Source of the DNA: DATJWY01 sp035500775
GTDB lineage: Bacteria; Pseudomonadota; Alphaproteobacteria; Acetobacterales; Acetobacteraceae
NCBI GenBank assembly: GCA_035500775.1
Contig: DATJWY010000113.1
Location: 1-5,547, forward strand
Direction: 5' to 3'
Length of the DNA stretch: 5,547 nucleotides
This document shows positions 1-4,066 of the stretch, piece by piece (position 1 is the stretch's first letter; each line of letters opens with the position of its first letter). The position numbers were made by a program, and so were the translations under genes. The notes beneath the pieces were generated by a model. It searched no databases. It had not been told where the DNA came from and was given only the letters and a program-made list of their open reading frames with translations.

Positions 1-118
1 AGCCGCGATACACCCGGCAGGTCGCGCCCACGGCGCTGCTCCCCGTCGTCCCGGACGGATAAAGCGCTCCGCCCACCACCGTAACGAGGGCCGCCTCCAC
101 ATCCGCCTGATCGGCCAT
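1..118 (-). CDS. N-terminal part of a probable phage virion-assembly protein (runs off the window)
   Basis: Reading the minus strand from ATG at 118 gives 39 complete codons with no stop before the window edge, beginning MADQADVEAALVTVVGGALY and ending in CRVYRG. It is too short to appear as a complete ORF, but the start is well supported: a strong Shine-Dalgarno stretch (GGGAGGGG) lies about 4 bases upstream, and the frame uses GC-rich third positions like its neighbours. The visible part is an amphipathic helix (about residues 3-19) followed by a Gly/Ser/Thr turn. It is the next gene downstream in the minus-strand head cluster, separated from the 212-codon gene by a double-hairpin repeat. 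From position, a tail-completion, tail-tube-adjacent or other connector role is possible. The function is not recognised and the C-terminus is unseen. Confidence 0.7.
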   Translation of the reverse strand, partial: MADQADVEAALVTVVGGALYPSGTTGSSAVGATCRVYRG

Positions 119-152
119 AACCCCTCCCGGACAACAACCGCGAAAAGAAAAG

Positions 153-213
153 GGTTTCCAAAGGGCTGAGCCCTTTGGCGGGAGTGCAGAGGGCGGAGCC
201 CTCTGCGGAAACC
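153..213. repeat. Double-hairpin intergenic repeat with inverted outer flanks
   Basis: Two perfect 9-bp stems with 3-base loops stand side by side. The first pairs 158-166 (CCAAAGGGC) with 170-178 and has loop TGA; the second pairs 186-194 (GCAGAGGGC) with 198-206 and has loop GGA. They are bracketed by an outer inverted repeat, GGTTTCC at 153-159 and GGAAACC at 207-213, so the whole unit can fold as a three-way or cruciform structure. It starts 1 base past the stop codon of the 215-853 gene (minus strand) and ends before the ribosome-binding site of the partial gene. No T-run follows either stem in the minus direction, so it is not a classical intrinsic terminator. A REP-like element or mRNA 3'-end stabiliser is more likely. 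Confidence 0.85.
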
Positions 214-214
214 A

Positions 215-853
215 TCACCCCGCCGCGCTCTGCAACACGAGCCGCCACCCCATCTCGCTCTCCTCGGCGGAAACCACGCCATACCCGCGCCCCGCCTCAT
301 CGGTGACGAGATCGGCCGGCCGTGGCGAAAAGGGCAGGGCGGGCAACAGCGCATCCCATTGCGGCGCGCGCTGATCGCTCGGCAACGTCCCGCGCTCGCC
401 CCCGCCGGAGGCCAGCACGCTCGCCGCCCACCCGCTCCCCAGCGCCACGCTCCCCGTCCGCGTCACGCCGCCATAGCCGGCATTCACCCCGACGGCATTC
501 GCCGCCGCCGGCCGGCTGAACCCGAGCACCCGGTTGGTCAGCACGCAGATCGCCGGTTCCAGCAAGGCCTGCCGCGCGACGAAGAACACTCCCGCCGCCC
601 CGGAGAGAAAATCCCCTGGCCGCGTATAGGCATAATCGAACATCCCGAACCAGGCCGCGCGCGCGTAGCCGGATGGCTTACGCACCCGCCCATCCTCGCT
701 CAGGAACGCCGCTGAAAGCCGCACCACCCGGTTTCCCGGCGCGAGCGGCGCATCCACCCCGCATGGCCGGTACACGTCATACACCGTCCCGAGCCGCCGC
801 GCGGCGATCCCCGCTCCACGCGCGATCCGGTCCTGCACCACTGTTCCGTCCAT
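215..853 (-). CDS. Hypothetical phage protein, possible head-closure/stopper-type protein (212 aa)
   Basis: The chosen start, ATG at 853 (MDGTVVQDRIARGAGIAARR), has GGAG 7 bases upstream (861-864). The longer frame to 952 would make the N-terminus read through a hairpin repeat and give a low-complexity leader, so I reject it. Residues 1-20 form a basic helix followed by a YDVYRP segment. The middle (about 80-115) is a β-rich stretch containing GDFL, FFVARQALLEP and CVLTNRVLGFSRP. The C-terminal part (about 178-208) has DLVTDEAGRGYGVVSAEE then GWRLVL, resembling the small β-barrel pattern of neck proteins that ask for a defined value in the virion. There is no signal peptide or clear membrane segment. 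It lies two genes after the capsid gene, where phages usually encode the connector stopper or minor head proteins. The role is inferred from position and predicted fold; I do not recognise a named family. Confidence 0.8.
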   Translation of the reverse strand: MDGTVVQDRIARGAGIAARRLGTVYDVYRPCGVDAPLAPGNRVVRLSAAFLSEDGRVRKPSGYARAAWFGMFDYAYTRPGDFLSGAAGVFFVARQALLEPAICVLTNRVLGFSRPAAANAVGVNAGYGGVTRTGSVALGSGWAASVLASGGGERGTLPSDQRAPQWDALLPALPFSPRPADLVTDEAGRGYGVVSAEESEMGWRLVLQSAAG

Positions 854-860
854 GTGCGCG

Positions 861-864
861 CTCC
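861..864 (-). promoter_or_regulatory. Ribosome-binding site fixing the start of the 212-codon gene
   Basis: GGAG read on the minus strand, 7 bases before ATG 853. It favours this start over the in-frame ATG at 952, which is upstream of a hairpin repeat. Confidence 0.65.
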
Positions 865-876
865 ACGGCGGGGGGA

Positions 877-925
877 GGTCCGAGGGGCTCTGCCCCTGGA
901 CCCCGCCGGGGGCGAGCGCCCCCGG
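877..925. repeat. Two-hairpin intergenic repeat of the GGGGC/GCCCC family
   Basis: Hairpin one is GGTCC (877-881), one bulged G, AGGGGC (883-888), loop TCT, GCCCCT (892-897) and GGACC (898-902), giving an 11-bp stem with one bulge. Hairpin two is CCGGGGGCG (906-914) against CGCCCCCGG (917-925), a perfect inverted repeat with only two central bases. The element fills most of the 95-base gap between the 124-codon and 212-codon genes. In the minus direction it follows the TGA of the former by about 24 bases. Neither stem is followed by a T-run on the minus strand. It shares stem sequence and GTCC/GGAC boxes with the repeat at 1457-1542. Confidence 0.8.
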
Positions 926-948
926 ACCCGCGCAAGTTTCAGTAAAAT

Positions 949-1323
949 TCAAACAACAAAGCGCACGCCCTCAGCCCCCAGCCCTTCGCCGGGCGGGACA
1001 CCGAAGAAAGCGCAGAGCCGCCGCCGCCACGTATCCAGCAGCCGCAAACGCTCATTCACCTCATCCGCATTGCGCCGCCAGCCGGAGGCGCTATCGGTAT
1101 CGAGCGTCGCCCCCGCGCCCGGCACGGCGCTCTCCAGCGTCGTGAGCGTGCCAAGATACCGCCGCGCCACGGCCTCTTCGGCTGGCGCGAGATTATTCAT
1201 CCGGTATTCCAGCGCGCCATAAGCGGTATAAAACCGCCAGCCCATATTGCCGGCATCCCCGGCGCCATAAGCCGGATAGCCGCAGAAGCGCCTGATGTCG
1301 GTTTTTTCGGCGTCGGTGAGCAT
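949..1323 (-). CDS. Probable phage head-completion (head-tail adaptor-like) protein, 124 aa
   Basis: This gene is directly downstream of the capsid gene. The protein starts MLTDAEKTDIRRFCGYPAYG and is largely helical: a helix at about 3-15, a conserved-looking GYPxYG turn, a helix around 37-68 (ALEYRMNNLAPAEEAVARRYLGTLTTLESAV), then a Trp/Arg-rich helix at about 88-108 (DEVNERLRLLDTWRRRLCAFFGVPP). A small all-helical protein right after the coat gene is the usual profile of adaptor proteins that dock under the portal; this is positional inference. ATG 1323 has only a weak purine stretch upstream (GCGAG), and an ATG at 1377 would add 18 Arg-rich residues. I prefer 1323 because 1377 sits at the edge of a strong hairpin and the added segment looks non-coding. 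There is no signal peptide or membrane segment. Confidence 0.8.
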   Translation of the reverse strand: MLTDAEKTDIRRFCGYPAYGAGDAGNMGWRFYTAYGALEYRMNNLAPAEEAVARRYLGTLTTLESAVPGAGATLDTDSASGWRRNADEVNERLRLLDTWRRRLCAFFGVPPGEGLGAEGVRFVV

Positions 1324-1376
1324 GCAGAGTCTCGCTCGCGTTCGGCGGTAAGACCAGGGCTCCCCCTCCGTGGCCA

Positions 1377-1403
1377 TTCCATCGGCCGTTCCGGCCGATG
1401 GAA
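1377..1403. repeat. Perfect 11-bp-stem hairpin upstream of the 124-codon gene
   Basis: TTCCATCGGCC at 1377-1387 pairs perfectly with GGCCGATGGAA at 1393-1403 around a 5-base loop. It lies in the leader of the 949-1323 gene on the minus strand, overlapping the alternative upstream ATG by one base. There is no following T-run. It could be a processing or attenuation structure, or a protein-binding palindrome. Its stem sequence differs from the GGGGC/GCCCC family beside it. Confidence 0.8.
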
Positions 1404-1456
1404 CCTTGGGCCACTCCGCCCTGGACTCGTCACGCGGAGGCGTGCCTACGCACGAC

Positions 1457-1542
1457 GGGGCCCTGAGGCCCCAGACCCCCGCTAAACGGATCGGGGTCCG
1501 GGGCCGTACGGCCCCGGCGGGGTCCAGGGGCAGCGCCCCTGG
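1457..1542. repeat. Compound intergenic repeat: three GC-rich hairpins after the capsid gene
   Basis: Hairpin a: GGGGCC (1457-1462), loop CTGA, GGCCCC (1467-1472). Hairpin b: a perfect 20-base palindrome at 1498-1517 with half-site CCGGGGCCGT. Hairpin c: CCAGGGGC (1524-1531), loop AGC, GCCCCTGG (1535-1542). Two direct copies of GGGGTCC (1493-1499 and 1519-1525) flank the central palindrome, so the block is built from repeated modules. In the minus direction the capsid stop codon at 1562-1560 is followed at once by TTTTTTAAA and then these stems. The T-run comes before the hairpin rather than after it, so this is not a canonical intrinsic terminator for capsid mRNA. Hairpin c with the run to its right (CCCCTTTAAAAAAT) does not suit the plus strand either. 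Confidence 0.85.
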
Positions 1543-1559
1543 CCTTCCCCTTTAAAAAA

Positions 1560-2888
1560 TCAGCCCAAATGCTCCAGCATCACCGCGCGCTTGTAATTGG
1601 CGTTGGTCGCCGTCGCCACGGTCAGGCTGGTGGTCGTGGTATCGGACGGCGCGGCGAACCCGCCGATCCAGTACCAGGACTGCGCGATGATCTGGCTCAG
1701 CCGGTCGATCGGCTCGCGCGTCACCATGGCCACGCCGTCCACGATGGAAACGATGGCATCGCGCGGCGCCACGTCATCCGCCGCCATACCGGCGAAATCG
1801 CCCTCGATCAGCGCCCCGCGCCCAACCAGGATCGGCCGCCGCACATAGTAGCCGGTGAGGGTCGGATGCGGCTGCACATAAGCCTCGGTGGTCAGCACGA
1901 AGCGCACGCCGAGGAACTCGTTGACCACGCCCACACCCGGCTTGAACACCTGGTTCGCCGAAGTCGCACCGATGAACAGGCGCTGGAAGTCCATATCGGC
2001 GAAAAGCTGCCGCGCGCTGACCGGATCGAGGTAGCAATTATACGCGCCATCCACATCCGGCACCGCGTTCTGCCGCAGCGTCGCGACGCCATCGAGAATA
2101 TTCGCCATCATCAGCGTATCGCCGACGGCAAGCTGCGCCGTGGTGGGCCGCTTGTTCGGCCGGAGGATCACGGAGGCCGTCGCCGCCTGCACCGCGTTCC
2201 CCGCCGCGCCATCCGCCTGGGTGACATTGCCGGAGAAGGTGAGCACCCCGGAAATCCCGCCCGGCGCCGTCGAGGCATTGCTGGCATCGACGGTCACGGA
2301 AACCAGCGCATACGCATCGCTGCCAACCGTGACGGTCATCGGATTGGCGCCGGAAACCGGCACCTGCACGCCATTGACGAACACGGTCAGGAAGCCGCGC
2401 ACATCATCCACGGCCACCGACGGCGCCGCGCCGGAAAGCCCGACCCGCACCCGCGTATTGCCGCCGAAATACGGCGAGAACAGCGCATTGCGCGCCAGCT
2501 CGTCCAGGCTCCGGGCCGCCTGCTCGCCGTTCACATAGGCATTCTGCAGGAACTGGTTGCCGATGCCCACGCGCGCCGTCACCATGTTCAGATCGGTGGT
2601 GGCGGCATAATGGTTCAGCGTGATGGTGTACTGCTCGACACCCCAGCCCGTCGGCGTCAACCCGTTGTCGAGATTGGTGTTGAGCGCCGGCGCGATCGGC
2701 GTGGTCACGGAGGGCTTCAGCCCCGCGCGCGTCTTGGTCAACGTCTCGCCGATGCCGACGGCGATTTCCTCCCGATCGGCGCAGGCACGATAGCCGAGCC
2801 GCGAGCACAAGGCCTGCTGGAACTCGCGATCCAGGAAGCCCTGCTGGATGATCGGCTGCAGAGCGGGGGGGAAATTCTGAATACCCAT
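1560..2888 (-). CDS. Phage major capsid protein (coat protein), 442 aa
   Basis: The protein begins MGIQNFPPALQPIIQQGFLD and forms the icosahedral shell. The start at 2888 has AAGGG 6 bases upstream; ATG 2894 is an alternative two codons longer, and the frame to 2963 adds a Pro/Asp-rich stretch unlike coat protein. Visible order: an N-terminal arm (1-35), REEIAVGIGETLTKTRAGLKP (about 39-59), GVEQYTITLNHYAATTDLNMVTA (about 83-105), a long helix with QNAYVNGEQAARSLDELARNAL (about 115-136), a Thr/Val/Gly-rich β stretch (about 140-245), then GVATLRQNAVPDVDGAYNCYLDP (about 267-289), a GVGVVNEFLGVRFVLTTEAYV segment (about 318-338) and the C-terminus YKRAVMLEHLG. This order, with a QYG-like strand, a 'Leu-Asp-Glu-Leu-Ala-Arg' helix, a P-x-x-x-G-x-Y 'hP' segment and a 'G-x-x-x-E-F-L-G-V-R-F' segment, resembles coat proteins of the N4 gp56 type (HK97 fold). 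That match is from memory. It follows the scaffold gene with an opposite-strand gene between. Confidence 0.87.
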   Translation of the reverse strand: MGIQNFPPALQPIIQQGFLDREFQQALCSRLGYRACADREEIAVGIGETLTKTRAGLKPSVTTPIAPALNTNLDNGLTPTGWGVEQYTITLNHYAATTDLNMVTARVGIGNQFLQNAYVNGEQAARSLDELARNALFSPYFGGNTRVRVGLSGAAPSVAVDDVRGFLTVFVNGVQVPVSGANPMTVTVGSDAYALVSVTVDASNASTAPGGISGVLTFSGNVTQADGAAGNAVQAATASVILRPNKRPTTAQLAVGDTLMMANILDGVATLRQNAVPDVDGAYNCYLDPVSARQLFADMDFQRLFIGATSANQVFKPGVGVVNEFLGVRFVLTTEAYVQPHPTLTGYYVRRPILVGRGALIEGDFAGMAADDVAPRDAIVSIVDGVAMVTREPIDRLSQIIAQSWYWIGGFAAPSDTTTTSLTVATATNANYKRAVMLEHLG

Positions 2889-3176
2889 CGTCATCCCTTG
2901 TCCTGACCACGCCGGCGCGGGACCACTCCCGTCCGGATCGTCGGTTGCACGAAACCGGGGCACCGCCGCCCGCCGCGCCCCGGGGTTCCCCGCCGGCGCG
3001 ATTCGGTGCTAGGCTGCGCATCCAGTGAAGTCCTGAAACAATCGGGACAGAGGCACCGCCAGGCGCGACCGCCGGCGCGCCGGCCCGGCGGAATCCCGCC
3101 CAGGCCCGGCCCCTGTCATCATCCCGAATCGTCAGTCTGAAAAAGGCCCGAAACTACCGAGAGGGAAGCACGCACC
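2889..3176. other. Divergent intergenic region between capsid gene and plus-strand cargo gene
   Basis: These 288 bases separate two diverging genes and should hold the control signals for at least the plus-strand gene. Seen directly: a perfect 14-base palindrome GCCGGCG/CGCCGGC at 3071-3084; a hairpin GTCCTGA (3030-3036), loop AACAA, TCGGGAC (3042-3048) with one G-U pair; and a small stem GGCGG/CCGCC at 3087-3100. A weak plus-strand promoter candidate is TTCCCC (2986-2991), an 18-base spacer and TAGGCT (3010-3015). If it were used, the transcript would carry a leader of roughly 155 bases containing all three structures. No convincing minus-strand promoter for the capsid gene was found. No small gene is supported here. 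Confidence 0.45.
2895..2904 (-). promoter_or_regulatory. Overlapping ribosome-binding sites at the capsid start
   Basis: The minus strand reads AGGACAAGGG followed by ATG ACG ATG. AAGGG (2899-2895) is 6 bases from ATG 2888, and AGGA (2904-2901) is 6 bases from ATG 2894. Both starts have good spacing, so the mature N-terminus could be MGIQ or MTMGIQ. No support exists for the start at 2963. Confidence 0.65.
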
Positions 3177-3572
3177 ATGTCAGAGCCCCGCATCCGGGTG
3201 ACTGTCTCCGAGACGACGCACACCGCCCAGATCGAGCTTCTTCCCGCGAGCGGCCTCGCCGGCACGCTGGATTTCTCGCTTGAACAACTGACGACGCTGA
3301 TCAACACGCTCGGCCAGGCCCGCGCCGCGCTGGTGGCGAAAACCCCGGTGCCGCCGATCGAGGGCGCCCCGGTCAACCCGGTCTATACGACGCGCTGGGC
3401 CGTGCAGCCGGAGGCGCTGACCGAAGGCTCCGTCATCGCCTTCCAGCATCCGGCCTATGGCCCGGTCGGCTTCGTCCTGCCGCCGGCGGACGCGGAAAAG
3501 GTCGTCCGCGCCCTGACGATGCATCTCGGCATGGTACACTCGCAGGAAGCGGACAAGATCCGCCCGAGCTGA
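3177..3572 (+). CDS. Hypothetical protein, opposite-strand cargo ('moron'-like) gene inside the head cluster (131 aa)
   Basis: It begins MSEPRIRVTVSETTHTAQIE and ends ADKIRPS. The start at 3177 is preceded by the purine stretch GAGGGAAG (3161-3168), about 8-9 bases away. Residues 5-35 look like a β-hairpin (RIRVTVSE, AQIELLP, GTLDFSLEQ), residues 34-53 form a helix (SLEQLTTLINTLGQARAALV), residues 57-70 are Pro-rich (PVPPIEGAPVNPVY), 71-103 form a second β unit (TTRWAVQPE, GSVIAFQHPAYGPVGFVLPP), and 104-119 a helix. No signal peptide, membrane segment, DNA-binding HTH or catalytic motif is visible, so it is probably a small cytosolic or virion-associated α/β protein. It is the only plus-strand gene in the window and lies convergent to the scaffold gene (68-base gap) and divergent from the capsid gene. 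Such placement is typical of phage cargo genes expressed separately from the late operon, but the function is unknown. Codon third positions are GC-rich like the neighbours, so there is no sign of recent foreign origin. Confidence 0.85.
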   Translation: MSEPRIRVTVSETTHTAQIELLPASGLAGTLDFSLEQLTTLINTLGQARAALVAKTPVPPIEGAPVNPVYTTRWAVQPEALTEGSVIAFQHPAYGPVGFVLPPADAEKVVRALTMHLGMVHSQEADKIRPS

Positions 3573-3640
3573 AAGGCGAGGGGAGCACACCCCCCGTCCC
3601 CAATCCCCCTTACCGAGACAGCACCAAACCGCAACGCGCC
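3573..3640. other. Convergent gap between the cargo gene and the scaffold gene
   Basis: The 68 bases between two facing stop codons (TGA at 3570-3572 and the minus-strand TGA at 3643-3641) hold only a weak GGGG (3580-3583)/CCCC (3590-3593) stem and no T-run on either strand. I see no strong intrinsic terminator, so read-through from either side is plausible. Confidence 0.4.
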
Positions 3641-4066
3641 TCAGCGCCGCCGCAACACTTCCGTCCGCGCCGCCATCCAGTCGGCATGGCTCATCTGCAT
3701 GGCATTCCGCGGCGGCGCCTTCTCGCTCGGCGCCACCGCGACGCTGCTGGAATTGCCGCCCCCGAACAGCCAGGGCTTCTCCCGCTTCAGCCGCGCCATC
3801 AGCGCCGCCGCGCCATCCACCTCGCCCGCGTCGTTGAGCCGCACCGCGGCGGTATCGACGAGCTTCAGCCCATCCAGATCCACCATCCCGGCCCGCATCG
3901 CCTCGCCCTTCAACTCGGCGCGGATCAGCCGCTCCGCCGCGCTCTCCGTCGCGGCGCGCAATTGCTGCTCCAGCTCCGCCGCCCGCGCCCGCAGCGCCGC
4001 GATCTCTCCGGCCGCGTCCGCACCCTCGCTCCCGGCCGCCGGCTGCCGCCCGGTTTCCTCGCTCAT
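3641..4066 (-). CDS. Phage scaffold-type head morphogenesis protein (141 aa)
   Basis: Its ATG overlaps the portal stop codon (ATGA at 4066-4063), indicating translational coupling, and GGAG stands 7 bases upstream of the start. The protein has an acidic/Gly-Ala N-terminus (1-19), a coiled-coil heptad-like helix (about 20-55: EIAALRARAAELEQQLRAAT...), then AELKGEAMRAGMVDLDGLKLVD (about 50-71), a GEVDGAAALMARLKREKPWLFG segment (about 81-102), a Ser/Pro-rich linker and a basic C-terminus ending TEVLRRR. A helical coiled coil followed by 'A-x-x-x-G-x-x-D-x-D-x-L' and 'L-K-x-x-K-P-W-L-F' is the pattern I know from small phage scaffolding proteins of the GP20 kind, in which the basic C-terminus binds the coat protein inside the procapsid. 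Its position between portal and coat fits. The product is expected to act transiently in procapsid assembly. Confidence 0.8.
   Translation of the reverse strand: MSEETGRQPAAGSEGADAAGEIAALRARAAELEQQLRAATESAAERLIRAELKGEAMRAGMVDLDGLKLVDTAAVRLNDAGEVDGAAALMARLKREKPWLFGGGNSSSVAVAPSEKAPPRNAMQMSHADWMAARTEVLRRR

Noticed and set aside
153..213. CRISPR-like repeat array
   Set aside because: The repeated units are hairpins without regularly spaced unique spacers and differ in stem sequence.
1536..1562. Intrinsic terminator after the capsid gene
   Set aside because: In the minus direction the T-run lies directly after the stop codon and before the stem, the wrong order for a rho-independent terminator.
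1569..2906. A 445-codon plus-strand open frame opposite the capsid gene
   Set aside because: It is His/Arg/Ala-rich, has no ribosome-binding site, and mirrors the codon structure of the capsid gene. Long antisense frames are routine at this GC content.
2404..3021. A 205-codon minus-strand frame overlapping the capsid start
   Set aside because: Product is a shifted reading of the capsid N-terminus with low-complexity Arg/Gly/Ala content.
3580..3593. Bidirectional terminator in the convergent gap
   Set aside because: Only a 4-bp stem with a 6-base loop and no T-run on either strand.
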